Assembly: GCA_030142905.1 (NCBI GenBank)
Contig: JASJOG010000353.1
Span: 124,001-188,000, forward strand
Length of the DNA stretch: 64,000 nucleotides
Reading direction: 5' to 3'
Source of the DNA: Heliopora coerulea
Lineage: Eukaryota > Cnidaria > Anthozoa > Scleralcyonacea > Helioporidae
In this document: piece by piece, positions 1-10,605 of the stretch
Numbering within the stretch: the stretch's first letter is position 1
How the letters are laid out: each line of letters starts with the position of its first letter
Notes under the pieces: model-generated
What the model saw: the letters and a program-made list of their open reading frames with translations, nothing else
Told to the model about the DNA's origin: nothing
Database searches by the model: none
Made by a program: the position numbers and the translations under genes

Positions 1-654
1 CGGATTCAAGCAGAATAAAAACACACAACAACTTGTTTCTACTTCTTTTCCTCTCTGTACACATGTGTCATTACATATCAAAGGTGGGAAGAGATGCAAA
101 GTTACAAACACTACACATAGTCTTAAAAGGTCGCTAATTTTACAAGGTTAAAAGATTTAGAGCACTAGCCTGGCCATGCTATCAAGTCAGCCAGGAACAT
201 TGTGACTGTTTTATCCAACTCAAGTGTAGAAGATATTTTCAGAACAATTTACAAGTGGGGATGTATGTCCACTGTTTTGCTTCTGTTTCATAGTCCCTAG
301 GCGACCAACCTAAAAATTAAGTTGCAAGTCCTGTTGCAAGCTTTAATTCTTTATGCCCCTTTAAAATAGCATACTTTGTCTAAAACTATTCGTATAAAAG
401 TACTGATCAAATAGACCTTATTCCAAAATGGCTGCTGTCCAGGTGGAGTAGTGTGGAAACAAAGTCATAATGGCCAAATGTTTTCGGACTGATTATTTAC
501 ATATAGTGCAATTGGAAGTAGAAAGCAATATTCAAGGCTAAATAATGAGTTCTTTCTTGTACAGACTGATTACTGACTGAAGATCATATTCCTGGGAGTT
601 GTCTTTCTGGTCGCCTGCCTTCATTGAAAAAATGATGAATTAAAGTTCTGGTTG
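1..654. other. Unassigned non-coding stretch
   Basis: No convincing coding sequence, terminal repeat or RNA gene was seen on either strand. It lies outside the left arm of the large inverted repeat that starts near 655. Whether it belongs to the same mobile element or is host intergenic DNA cannot be told from the window. Confidence 0.4.
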
Positions 655-1830
655 CAATGCTGAGGAACAAAGGTAACTTTTGTGTGATTGGTCGGTTTGT
701 TAATTGAATAAAATTGTAAACAGGCTTCTTTTTAAGCACATGGTCAAAATAATCAATTGATCTCTGGAAATTAAGAAATTGGTATTTTGGACTGGAGATC
801 ATGAAAGAATCTTTTTGCTGTTTCTCATCTACTTGACTTTACTAGATGATATAATGAGGAAATTATCATCTGTGAGAAATTTTTTAAAATCAAATGACTT
901 AGGCCTGGAATAAACCGGGTTGAATGTTGGGTTGCCAACAAGTCTTTGATTAAGACTGTGGAACATTGCAGATTTACATTACTTCTTATTTGATTTATTC
1001 CCAAAATAAACCAGTTACCAAAAACAAACTCAATGTACATGATGAATAAACTTTTTATTAACAGTAATGAACAGAAGCATATCGACAAATTGAAGGGTGA
1101 TTGAGACATGCGCTGTCAATGGGAAACTGATCTAACATGTGGAGACAAGGGCGAACTCAAAGAGCAACTTTGAATGGTCTTCATCTTCAGGCTTCCCTGT
1201 GGAGGAACTGCAAAGCTAGAGTAACAAACTGGTTTTGTAGTATAGAATGTTGATCTTTTAGGATCAAGTAATTGTGCTTGAATCCTTGTGCATGCCTACT
1301 TCAAACAGCTACATAAATGTTTCCAGACCGTCTGACAGGAATCCCTTTCGTTAACGAGTTAGTCACAGTTTATTATTTCTGAAACTGGTGTTTATTTTCT
1401 CAACTGCCTTGCACCTGAAGCGTGATTGTTGTAAGGATACCAAAGAGGTCAAACCTGGCTTTCAAAGTCCACTCAGAAATAGGGCCTTATTTGACCGATT
1501 GAATTGGAAGAAATTTTGGTGCAATATACAAAACCAAATACGTATGTGATCAGGTTGTAATTGGCAATTATTTCACTATTTTTTTACAAGATACTGTGGT
1601 AAGAGATTGTTTTGCTGCTTGTTTTCAACAACACAAACAAGCTAAGTGGAAATACCAATTCCGAACGATGATACGTTTGTTAAGAAATTTGGACAAAATT
1701 GGCCATTTGACAGATTATGGCTTCTAGACATTGTTATTGAAGACCTCAGCTTTTCAATTATGTATTTGGTCATTTCACTGACCTTGCACTGTGTCTGTAG
1801 TGTGTGACTTTACTTGGCCAAGTGGGTGAG
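655..1830 (+). repeat. Left arm of a large imperfect inverted repeat
   Basis: This arm reads, in reverse complement, like 2625-3551. Landmarks that pair are the CTGAGG block near 655-665 with 3545-3551, the block at 1150-1190 with 3060-3095, and the TTGGCCAAG block near 1815-1825 with 2630-2640. A short open frame of about 94 codons on the minus strand at 825-1109 has a near-identical partner on the plus strand at 3143-3424, which simply reflects the inversion. This arm carries about 210 extra bases near 1470-1668 that the other arm lacks. Similarity is clearly below identity, so the palindrome is old. I do not recognise an encoded protein. Confidence 0.8.
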
Positions 1831-2624
1831 TGCATCTAAACTTTTGGGATAAAGCAGTTACATGAACTGATAAAATACAGTTGTTCCATCATAAACAGTT
1901 CTGTAGTTGAATATAAATCATGTACCGAGCAATGGTATGGGAATAGAATTAAGATGTTCCTTAAATAATCTTTTACTTTAAATGCTTTTTGATAAAGATT
2001 TTAGGTGTCAGTTACAGTACTTTTCATTTATATTGAAGGAAAAGCTATGAAGGGTCTTTTAACTGAGGCAGTCTTATACAGCTGGGTAAAGGCAATAAAA
2101 TGTCAATGGTTTTTGTTCACCCACTATTGATTTACACAGTCATGTTTAGTAACTGTTTATTCAGCACTTATGTCATATATTCCAAAGCTGTATAGGCTGG
2201 ATAAATATGGCATGACTGTGCAATGCTTGTTTGACAGGCCAAATCTATCTTTAAGTTATCAAAAATAAACAAAACTTGAATGTCTTTAACAGCTGAGTTT
2301 TAGACCTAGTTGATACGATACGAAAAAATTTACCGGGAATAAAGGAACACTGTATAACCTTGCAATTTTGACCAAAAAGATAAGGTGTATAGTAATCCCA
2401 AAGTTATGTTCACTTTAGTTGAGTTCTGGTATGAGGTTCTTTTAACCTTTGCAAACTTCACAACAACGAATAAAGAATAATGTTCCTGATGCTTTTGGTT
2501 ACTCTATCAAACAAATTGTCATCAAGTAGGTCCATGCGAAGCAATGGGCATGCATCAGTCAAAAAGGAATTCCTTTGCTGTCTTGTATTCTCATTTAACT
2601 GTTTCAAATACTCTCAGTCAAATA
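1831..2624. other. Spacer between the arms of the inverted repeat
   Basis: About 0.8 kb of A+T-rich sequence separates the two arms. No protein family, short tandem array or RNA gene was recognised in it. Confidence 0.5.
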
Positions 2625-3551
2625 TATGAGTTGGCCAAGTAAAGTCACACAGTGCAAGGTCAGTGAAAGACTGAATACGTAATTGGAAAGCTAAGGTCTT
2701 CAATGACAACGTCTTGAAGCCATAATCCATCAGATGGCCAATATTGTTAAAATTCCTTACGACAGGCAGGTTTGACGTCTTTGCTATCCTCACAACAATC
2801 ACGCTTCAGGTGAAATAATAAACTGAGACTAACTCGTTAAGGAAAGGGATTCCTGTCATATAGCCTGGAAACATTTGTGTAGCTGTTTGAAGTAGGCAGA
2901 TGCAAGGAAGAAAATAATTCCTTTAGTAAATCGTGTGCCAGGATTCAAGCACAATTACTTGATCCTAAAAGATCAACATTCTACACTATTAAATCAGTTT
3001 GTTACTCTAACTTTGCAGTTCCTCCACAGGCAATCCTGATTTCGTTATGAACTTGAGAGGCCTGAAGATGAAGACCATTCAAAGTTGTTCTTTGAGTTCA
3101 CCCTTGTCTCTATGTATTAGATCGGTTTCCCCTTGACAGCACATGTCTCAATCACCCTTCAATTTGTCGATATGCTTCTGTTCATTACTGTTAATAAAAC
3201 GTTTATTCATCATGTACATTGAGTTTGTTTTTGGTAGCTGGTTTATTTTGGTAATAAATCAAATAAGAAGTAATGCAAATCTGCAATGTTCCACAGTCTT
3301 AAAGACTCATTGGCAACCCCAACATTCAACCTGGTTTATTCCAGGCCTAAGTCATTTGATTTTAGAAAATTTCTCACAGATCATCATTTCCTCATTATAT
3401 CATCTAGTAAAGTCGAGTAGATGAGAAACAACAAGATACTTTCATGATCTCCAGTCCAAAATACCAATTTGATTATTTTGACCGTGCGCTTAAAAAGGAG
3501 CCTGTTCACAAACCAACCAATCAGACAAAAGTTACCTTTGTTATGCTGAGG
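2625..3551 (-). repeat. Right arm of a large imperfect inverted repeat
   Basis: Reverse-complement partner of 655-1830, shorter by about 210 bases because one internal block is missing. The outer limit is set where similarity stops after the CTGAGG block near 3551. Long arms around a short spacer resemble foldback or long-TIR DNA transposons, but no transposase was seen, and an inverted duplication of ordinary sequence is equally possible. Confidence 0.8.
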
Positions 3552-3559
3552 TGACTTGT

Positions 3560-3799
3560 GCAAGGGACTACAGACAAAGGCACAGCTTGTCAGAAGGTAT
3601 GTTCTTCACTAAGACTTGTCAGTCATTAACAACAGCCAAGGTAGTAATTGTTTCTGTTTTTGTATTTTAGGGCTGAAGAATATATAGCCAGGTCTTGATC
3701 AAAACATCATTGATTCTGACAAACACATGATTTACACAAGACATAAACTTTGCAGCTTAGCAAACCTGTCATCTTACTTGATGAGCGGTCTTGAGAAAC
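3560..3799. other. Unassigned gap between inverted repeat and YqaJ remnant
   Basis: No clear feature. It may contain the eroded end of the ISL2EU element and the 5' part of its nuclease gene, but no terminal repeat was identified. Confidence 0.3.
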
Positions 3800-3834
3800 C
3801 AGAGGCGCTAGCATTGCCAAGTACCTCCTCTTCT

Positions 3835-4202
3835 ATCCCAACAACAACATGAAGTTGTCGACACTAGTTTTGATGATGCTTTTGGCCTTGTAGAAATAAA
3901 GTGCCCAAGTTCAAAGTTCAGTGTTATTCCAACAGAAGTGTCCAGCAATAAAAATTTGTTTTGAGAGAGAAGGTGGAGCTGCAAAACATAAGAAAAACCA
4001 TGAGTACTATGACCAAGTACAAAGACAAATGGCATTAACTGGTGCAAAATGGTGTGACTTTGTTGTGTACACTAGTGTAGGACTAAATATAGACAGAATT
4101 TATTTCAAGGAGCAACATTGGAAAAAACTTAGGGAGAGGTTGTGTTCAGTATATTTTACTTACTTTTTGCTAGTAGCAGCAAAGTTGAATTATAACAGTT
4201 AA
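3835..4202 (+). pseudogene. YqaJ-like nuclease fragment (viral recombinase fold), frameshifted
   Basis: The first visible segment (about 3865-3925) carries the family's catalytic core motif, read as GLVEIKCP. After a frameshift near 3925-3945 the frame at 3921-4202 continues with HEYYDQVQRQMALTG and CDFVVYT, the YxQVQxQM and CDFVVYT blocks typical of YqaJ proteins. It ends at a stop at 4200-4202. Family members are restriction-endonuclease-fold DNA exonucleases, here presumably acting during transposition or repair of element ends. The N-terminal half is missing or unreadable. It faces the transposase gene tail to tail. The motifs are distinctive; the assignment to one element with the transposase is inference from proximity and known family architecture. 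Confidence 0.75.
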
Positions 4203-4769
4203 GAAATGATGGATGACAAAACTACACAGAGTTTTGGTTTACTAATCTGCTTGCAAAGTAAATCTTATTCAAGTAAGTTGAGAATACTAAATTATACTGA
4301 GCCATATTTTTTAACGAAATTTTATTGAAATTGTAAATATAGGAGGAGGCAGTTTTCTTAAATTGTTAAAGATTATGTAAATACAAACTGTGTTTTAGTT
4401 GTTTACATAAATCTATCACTAAAATTATTGAAATAGGTAAATATACAACAACATAATTTTCTTGATTTACTCTCAAATGATATGTTAATTGACAAATTAA
4501 CAGTTTGACCTGAGCAACTTGCTGGACACCTATTCAAAATTTCTAAAGTCTAAGCATCATGGGCCACTTGTGTATTAGCCAATTAGCTTGATCCTAGGTA
4601 AGCTAGAATGTGTATATAGAACAAAATTCTGATAACTGGCCCCAAAGCATACAAAAACTTAATATCTACAAACTTATAATAGACTTTTGAAGATTACAAA
4701 GTACAGCACATACTGTCCACATTTGGTTTGCAACACCAAATAAGTTCATTGGCAGAACACCATTCCAAA

Positions 4770-6030
4770 TTAGATAAGTTTTTTTATTTTGTTAATAGCC
4801 CTTTCCACATGGACCCTGAAAGAAGCAATAGTTTGTGTCTTGACAACATCTCCAGCACTCATTTCCACTTGTGATCCCAAAAATGGTGGAATATTCAAAG
4901 CAACTCCAGGGGGTAAAAGGTCTTGTATTCGAAACCCTTTATCAGCCATCACTGAATCTCCATTATCAAATTGCTGTTCCAAAAAGCCACTCCTCACTGT
5001 CAGATATATGCCCAGTGTACATTTGACTGACAAATGAAAATGATCCACCAGGAGTAACACCACCAAGACACTTCAGCATTGTTTGGTTTTTATAAGAACT
5101 GAATAGGTCACTTCAAAAGAAGGCTGCTGGGTACCTGGGACCTCACTTCAATGCAGTCATTAAATACCCTAGTTAAAGGAAATTTTCCTTTAAATCGCTG
5201 TGGCATGTACTGATTGATCAGCTCTCTTGATGGCCACATGGGGATATCTTTTAACCTTAGATACAGAAAATTTATCTAGGTGATGATAATTCTGCTTATT
5301 GTGGTCTGTGACACACCATACAAATGAGCAAGATGTTCCTCAGCAAAACCTTGTCTTAGTCTGCACAAAGTTAAAAACAGTTCATCCTTGGGGGATAATG
5401 CTCTTGGTCTGCCCTGTTTTGGTGGTGAACATTCAGACCCTCATTGTCATCTTCAGCAGGTGATGATTTGCCAGTAACGTATGTTTTCCCCCTCACTCCC
5501 AGGATCACAAAAATTATAGAAAGCATCAAATACCTTAAATACTAGAAAATCCTGTATAAAAGTTTAGGTCTTTGTCTGTGTTAAGTCGGTTGAGTGAAAA
5601 AGATTTCCTTCCGTGATCCTGGCATTGTTTTGGTAAGTGACTGTGGCTTTCAAAGCAAACGACTTTTCTCTTTCCACATGGAGATTTTCCTGAAGTTCCT
5701 CATTTCTCAATTTTAGTTGAGTGATTTCTTCTTTGCATGCAGTAATCCTGTCTTCATCAACCACTGCAGATGAAGTCGCTTTCTCCAAAGTGATGTCGAG
5801 GTTTTGGAGATTTTCTTTTAACTGGAGAAGATTAACAGCACAGTTGTGACTCAAAGTTTTGTCAAACAGACATGGGTATTGTTGGTAATTTGGAAGTGGC
5901 ATCCAACATCTCTCTGTATAGCTTTAATCCACGTGTCCTTTGGATACTTGTGGAAAGATATCTTCTTACCATCCTCTTTATATAGCTTTTTTGAACAATA
6001 TGGAACAAAGCAATTCTGGGGCATATTTCT
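4770..6030 (-). pseudogene. THAP-domain DDE_Tnp_4 transposase, broken
   Basis: Read on the minus strand, 6010-5850 encodes a THAP zinc finger: the motif GKKISFHKYPKDTWIKAIQRD is split over frames but clear in KISFHKYPKD and IKAIQRDVG. A coiled-coil-like stretch follows (about 5820-5600), then VFDAFYNFCDPG and a helix-turn-helix segment with LSPKDELFLTLCRLRQG and YGVSQTTISRI (about 5400-5300). The DDE part includes WPSRELINQYMP and NDCIE near 5230-5150, a FSFVSQMYTGHISDSE block near 5040-4990, and, after a frameshift, GDSVMADKGF, LNIPPFL and HVERAINKIK up to 4770. At least three frame changes or stops are present. It would bind element ends through THAP and catalyse cut-and-paste transposition. 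Confidence 0.8.
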
Positions 6031-6040
6031 AGTTAATACT

Positions 6041-7072
6041 CAATATAAATATCCTACATCTGGCCCTTATGACATTGTTTCCATTCTATTCCACACGAGC
6101 GGCAGCAATGTTAGAATAAGGTCTATAGAGGCCAACGTTGCAGACAAAGTCTGAGCAAGGCTTTGGATCTTTCTCCTTTTGGAAAGGAATGTCTCAGGAT
6201 TAGTGAAAGGAAAGCCAGAACATATTTCTGCATACCAAACTGTTGCAGTGGCCTCACTAATTGACAGGGATGTTTCAAAACTGTTCAGTGGCTGTTTATG
6301 ATAGATTTATTGTCAACTATGTCCTGTACACTGCCAGGAACTATTAATAATGAAGCTGGCACCATCATTATGTGGCCAAGATTGAACATCAAGCTGAAAA
6401 CCATGCCATTCAAGGACTGAACACGGCGAGGCTGCTTTGCAGGCATATCAGTTCCCAGTTTACAATGTGGTACTCCTGAAAGCAGACCTCTTTTCAGATG
6501 CTGAATGTCAAGTTACTTCACATTTCTTAGGAGAGTACGCAGAGTCCCATGCAACCTTAGCCATCCAAGCGATGGACTTTGGAGCAAGTCCATAGATTTT
6601 CAGTCTAGAAACTATAGACTTCTTGAAATCCCCTGGCATTTTCATGGTCATTATAAAAGATAGGATATTTGAATGAAGCTGACATTTTACTCTTTCTATA
6701 TATATATTATATACAAAACATTCAACAATTAATCACTGAAACGGAGGTGAATAGCAGCAGTTGTTTACTGAGAAGTAAAGTATTGAGGTAGACATATACA
6801 CACACATAGGTTTGTTCATTGTTATTCCGAGTTTCACATCCTTGGAAAATTTTTTGAGACAACTGGTGGGATTAGGGTTTGATCAATCTAATCAGGCAGC
6901 TTACATCACTGCTTTGGAATAGTGATGACATGATTAGACAGATATGATCTGCTTCAGCTTACTTATGCAAAATTTATTCTGGTGATGGAATTTTGAGATT
7001 TCCGATCTTTTGTTTATTAGATAAATTCTGGAAGAAAATCTGTAACAGTGTTGTCAACTCAAATCACAACAT
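6041..7072. other. Unassigned stretch upstream of the transposase
   Basis: About 1 kb without a recognised gene. The minus strand at about 6660-6510 is open over some fifty codons starting from an ATG, but no family is apparent. It may be the 5' flank of the ISL2EU element or host sequence. Confidence 0.35.
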
Positions 7073-7127
7073 TATGTCACATGACTGAGAGAGAACATGT
7101 TGAGATTCATTTTGGTGTACAGTAAGT
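7073..7127 (+). repeat. 55-60-bp direct repeat, copy 1 (possible short LTR)
   Basis: The block from TTATGTCACATGACTGAGAG to GGTGTACAGTA recurs at 15203-15262 with a 3-base indel and one or two substitutions. It starts with TG-rich sequence of LTR type and resembles in style the 81-bp LTR of the Gypsy element nearby. It could be a solo LTR, or the 5' LTR of the decayed Gypsy that ends near 15.2 kb. Confidence 0.5.
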
Positions 7128-7690
7128 CCGCACATTTAAGAAATCATGCATACTGTTCAGTTTCTTATACACAAGCCAACATTTCAGACAAAGGCTCGCC
7201 GATTTATCACATGCACAATAAGAAACTGACTTTACACGATACCTTTCAAGTAAAGGAAGCAATATGAAGCATCTTACAAATTCTTGGAACAGCATAAATA
7301 CCAGTATACTTCAGAAAATTCACAAATAAGAAATACTGGCTTTATAAACCTATTCACAGTGGACCTATGAACCAGGGTGACTTCCATGTTCTACTGTATG
7401 CTAATAACAAATTCTTTTACAGCACAAAATTTTCTTTTGTTTTTTTTTTCCAGATTTTATGCCAATATCTCAAAACATTTCCTTCTGTGCCAAAGATATT
7501 TGGGCCTGAATCCACCCTGTGTTAAAACATTTACTATCTTACCATTATATAGAGCAGACATTTACACAGAAAAATCAGGAATCGCAAATTCCTTTCATTT
7601 TACTAAATTTACACCATATTTTCATCTTTACAACACTCAATTTCACTGTAGTTGTGTGACAGTTCTTCCTTAAGCAGCTAAAACCACTCT
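7128..7690. other. Unassigned non-coding stretch
   Basis: No gene, repeat boundary or RNA recognised. A plus-strand open frame at 7377-7673 is rich in F, L and Y with no motif and is treated as chance. Confidence 0.35.
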
Positions 7691-7694
7691 TGAT

Positions 7695-7757
7695 CTAAAT
7701 CTTTGAGTACCCTTCATTTGCCATGAATTTCAAGTCCACTGGAACTTCAACTCCCAT
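7695..7757 (-). pseudogene. HIRAN-like domain fragment, 3' part (continues from 10606)
   Basis: If the Gypsy insertion at 7758-10605 is removed, one minus-strand reading frame runs across the junction from about 10800 to a TAG at 7697-7695. This half supplies the last twenty codons, beginning with VEVPVDLKF. The target is therefore an older coding fragment that was already there when the Gypsy element inserted. Confidence 0.5.
7753..7757 (+). repeat. Target-site duplication CCCAT, left copy
   Basis: Five bases immediately outside the left LTR, identical to 10601-10605 outside the right LTR. A 5-bp duplication is usual for Gypsy-type integrases. Confidence 0.85.
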
Positions 7758-7838
7758 TGTAATGTTTATATTACGTACCAGAAGTACGTCAACCGGATAT
7801 TAAATGTTAGTTTAGGAGTCTCGAGAGAGAACATCACA
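7758..7838 (+). repeat. 5' LTR (81 bp) of the Gypsy element
   Basis: Begins TGTAATGTTTATATTA and ends CATCACA; aligned end to end with 10520-10600. This is unusually short for an LTR. Confidence 0.88.
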
Positions 7839-7840
7839 AA

Positions 7841-7858
7841 TGGTGATGAGGATGGGAT
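7841..7858 (+). other. Putative primer-binding site of the Gypsy element
   Basis: TGGTGATGAGGATGGGAT lies two to three bases after the left LTR, where the tRNA primer would anneal. The second Gypsy at 11461 has a related TGGCGACAAGGATAGC. I could not match it to a specific tRNA. Confidence 0.5.
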
Positions 7859-7937
7859 GACTGTAATCGGAGACAAAAATCCTTGTGTTTAAAGTACCAA
7901 ATCGACCAAGAAAATCTATGAAACAATGGCATTTTAA

Positions 7938-8750
7938 ATGCTTTCAGACTCTTCATCAATCTCATCACCTTCACAGTCTTCAGCAACATCTGCAATGATC
8001 AATCTACCGTCCTTTCCCGAATTTGAACTCCAACCAAAGGACACAACACCTATCCATTTCGAGAAGTACATTAAACATTTGAACACAATGTTTACAGTGA
8101 TGAACATTACCTGAGCATCTCAAAAGAAAGCAATGTTACTACACTATGTAGGAGGGGAAACTTGTGATGTCTTTGAAACTCTTACAATACCAGAACCAAC
8201 AGTAGGAAGTGATGAATATAAAACTGCCATCAAAGTGCTTCTAATTACTTCAAACCTCAGAAATGTATTGATCACCAAGTCTATGTCTTTCATCAGGAAA
8301 CACAAAGGTCAGGTGAAAATATTACCAAGTTCTACACATGTCTTCAGTTGCTAGCATGCAAATGTGAATTAATGGATATTGAGCTGGAAATTAAACAGCA
8401 GATAATTCAAGGCACTTCATCGCTCTGTCTGAGACGATGCTATTGAACAAAACCTCAGTCTGCAAAACCTGCTAAAGACCGCTCTTGCCATGGAAACCAC
8501 TGAGATGGGAAAAGAACAATTACATGCAGTGGGCTATGGTCGTAATAAAGTAAGCAGCCATCAAAACAAACCAAAGACTGACTCTCGCAGCACGAAATGT
8601 GGCTTGTGTGGTGGGAATTGCCCTGCTCAAGGCAAACAATGTCTGAACTGTAGTAAAATGAATAATTTCTCCAAAGTTTGTTGCAGCAAGCCCAACAACT
8701 GTTCAAAATCTGCTGGCCCAAGAAAACCATCAAAAGGCAAACACTGTGCC
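7938..8750 (+). pseudogene. Gag-like protein with CCHC zinc knuckles, broken
   Basis: An ATG at 7938 opens a serine-rich N-terminus followed by FPEFELQPKD and FEKYIKHLNTMF. A stop near 8110 interrupts it, then the frame from 8133 continues with LLHYVGGETCDVFETL, a usual Gypsy gag capsid-like region. Another frame, 8490-8753, carries paired cysteine motifs, CGLCGGNCP and CLNCSKMNNFSKVC, the nucleocapsid zinc knuckles that bind element RNA. At least two frame disruptions separate these parts, so no full-length gag can be made. Confidence 0.8.
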
Positions 8751-9057
8751 TGATTGGTGGACATCGAAGATCCTGCTGGTGGTGAAACTTCAACTCTACG
8801 TGGTGCTGATAGTGACAACAGTGAAGAGCATTATCTTTAGCATCAGCACACAGGAAACCCAAACTGCCAAACCTACCTTTCAAGTCAGAATTATGGAGAC
8901 ACCTGTTCACATAATGGCAGATTCTGGGTCAACAGTGAATATTTTAAGCAAGAGGGATTTTGATAGTCTGAAACCAAAACCACAACTGACAGGCACAAAT
9001 GCCAAAGTGTATCCATACATATCTGCCAAGCTGCTAGACCTCTGTGGCAAATTCTGA
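8746..9057 (+). pseudogene. Retropepsin-type aspartic protease segment
   Basis: The frame contains VHIMADSGSTVNILSK, where DSG is the retropepsin active-site triad followed by the usual hydrophobic-polar pattern. It overlaps the end of the gag frame by a few bases in a different phase, which suggests either the original gag-pol frameshift or decay. The frame ends at 9055-9057, before the RT segment. Confidence 0.78.
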
Positions 9058-9141
9058 ACCAACATTGTTAATGATCACTGCTCATCAGAAGAAACATTCT
9101 ACATTAGAAAGGGCTCATCAGGTTCCATACTTAGCTGGGTA

Positions 9142-10077
9142 ATGTCACTTAAATTAAATCTCATCAGAGCTGTTAGCACGGTTGAACAACCTACTACAAA
9201 TCTGCCACCTGGTACCCCAGACTTCCTCAAGAACCTTCCTAGTCTAACTAATGGAATGGGCAAATACAAAGGTGAACCAATACATATACATGTAGACCAA
9301 TCTATCATGCCAGTGGCACTACCACACCGTTGCATCCCATTTCATATCAGGAAGCAAGTAGAAGAGAAACTAAAGCAGCTTGAGTGTGATGGCATCGTTG
9401 AACGTGCTGAAGGCCCAACCCCTTGGGTTTCGCCGATTGTTGTTGTACCTAAGCCCCAGAAGCTGAACAAAATCAGACTCTGTGTTGATATGTGCTCCCT
9501 AAACAAAGCTATAGTCAGGGAATGGCATATTATTCCCACCATTGATGATGTACTATCTGATCTAAGTGGCTGTAAAGTGTTCAGTGAGATTGATTTGAAT
9601 CAAGGGTACAACCAGATCCCACTCCACTCTGACTCAAGACTGCTGACCACATTCTCCACTCATATTGGGTTGTATCGATACAAACGTCTCAACTTTGGTC
9701 TTTCATGTGCTGCAGAAATCTTCCAAAAGAAAGTGAGTGATGCAATCCATGGCATACCCTGTGTCAAAAATATCAGCGATGACATCTACATTGGTGGTAT
9801 AGACGAAACCCATGACCAACATCTGAGACAAGTGTTCCGCAAACTACATGAGAATGGGCTGACAATCAATTTGCCTAAATGCAAATTTCGCATTTCCACC
9901 ATGCTTTTCTTTGGTCACGTGTTCTCAGGAAAGGGCATGTCACCTGATCCAAGAAAAGTTGAAGCTCTTCAAAATGTTACTCCACCAACTAATGCATCAG
10001 AAGTACGAAGCCTCCTTAGCTTTGCTGCATTCTGCTCAAGGTTCATCAAGGACTTTGCAGACCTCTTTGACAGCTGA
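9142..10077 (+). pseudogene. Reverse transcriptase of the Gypsy element
   Basis: A 311-codon open frame covers most of the RT palm and fingers: CDGIVERAEGPTPWVSPIV, RLCVDMCSLNKAI, the motif-A aspartate in FSEIDLNQGYNQIPL, FGLSCAAEIFQKKV, and the motif-C double aspartate in ISDDIYIGG. The connection region LTINLPKCKFR, FFGHVFSGKGMSPDP and VRSLLSFAAFCSRFI follows. The usual Y/F-x-DD is read here as NISDD. The frame is otherwise long and clean, the best preserved RT in the window. It feeds directly into a frameshifted RNase H. Confidence 0.9.
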
Positions 10078-10365
10078 CTTGTGACAGAGTAAAGTGGCAG
10101 TGGACTCGAGAGGAACAGTCATCGTTTGAAAGACTAAAATCAGCATTATCTACCAAGACCATCCTTGGATACTTTGACCTTAAGAAACCAACTTCCATCT
10201 TTGTTGATGGTAGCTCTGTTTGTCCAGGTGCGGTTCTGACCCAAGAAGATGAGTTAACCAAAGAAGTGACACTGCTGCACTATGCCAGTTGTTCACTTAC
10301 TCCCACTCAAACAAAGTACCCACAGATTGATTGTGAAGCTCTGTGTTTCATTGATTGTGAAATAC
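10078..10365 (+). pseudogene. RNase H N-terminal half, truncated
   Basis: After a frame change at 10070-10090 the sequence encodes WTREEQSSFERLKSAL, ILGYFDLKKPTSIFVDGS, GAVLTQED and YPQIDCEALCFI, the start of a Gypsy RNase H with the first catalytic aspartate. Similarity stops near 10360. From there to the right LTR there is no RNase H C-terminus and no integrase, so a deletion of roughly 2 kb joined this point to the element's 3' end. Confidence 0.8.
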
Positions 10366-10506
10366 ATTGTTCATGCATATTTGGTTCTATTTAATTTAGA
10401 CTCAAATCGAGCAATTAAATCTCTTGGACAGTCATCAAGTTTATTTGCTTTATTTTGTTGTTGCAACTGTTTGTCATTGTTCGATTTATATAGAGAGTTT
10501 GTAACT

Positions 10507-10519
10507 AGAAGGAAGGAGA
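10507..10519 (+). other. Polypurine tract of the Gypsy element
   Basis: AGAAGGAAGGAGA directly precedes the TG of the right LTR, the position of the plus-strand primer in reverse transcription. Confidence 0.8.
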
Positions 10520-10600
10520 TGTAATGTTTATATTATGTACCGGAAGTACATCAACTGGATATTAAAAGTTAGTTTAGGAGTCTCGAAAGAGAGCATCACA
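10520..10600 (+). repeat. 3' LTR (81 bp) of the Gypsy element
   Basis: Same limits as the 5' LTR, with several substitutions between the two copies. It is followed by CCCAT. Confidence 0.88.
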
Positions 10601-10605
10601 CCCAT
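10601..10605 (+). repeat. Target-site duplication CCCAT, right copy
   Basis: Identical to 7753-7757. Confidence 0.85.

Larger units (their letters stand above)
3800..6040. mobile_element. ISL2EU (IS4EU)-type DNA transposon remnant: YqaJ nuclease plus THAP-DDE transposase
   Basis: Two convergent broken genes lie here. A YqaJ-type nuclease fragment reads on the plus strand and a THAP/coiled-coil/HTH/DDE transposase reads on the minus strand. A THAP plus DDE_Tnp_4 transposase combined with a YqaJ-like viral recombinase is what I know of the eukaryotic ISL2EU group. Their 3' ends are separated by about 570 bases without recognisable coding. Terminal inverted repeats and target duplications were not found, so the limits are those of the coding remnants only. 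Confidence 0.7.
7758..10600 (+). mobile_element. Gypsy-type LTR retrotransposon with 81-bp LTRs and an internal deletion
   Basis: The element is bounded by two 81-bp LTRs that start TGTAATG and end CATCACA, and by a perfect CCCAT duplication. A primer-binding-like TGGTGATGAGGATGGGAT follows the left LTR and a purine run AGAAGGAAGGAGA precedes the right one. Inside are gag, protease, RT and the start of RNase H, all on the plus strand. The total of 2.84 kb is well short of the usual 4.5-6 kb because the rest of RNase H and all of the integrase are missing. The two LTRs differ at several positions, so the insertion is not recent. Confidence 0.92.

Noticed and set aside
825..1109. 94-codon frame shared with 3143-3424
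   Set aside because: The sharing is explained by the inverted repeat. The sequence looks like translated non-coding DNA without any domain, and its partner contains an indel that does not preserve phase throughout.
8455..8910. 151-codon minus-strand frame
   Set aside because: It covers the gag zinc knuckles and protease start on the opposite strand; cysteine- and histidine-rich content arises from antisense reading.
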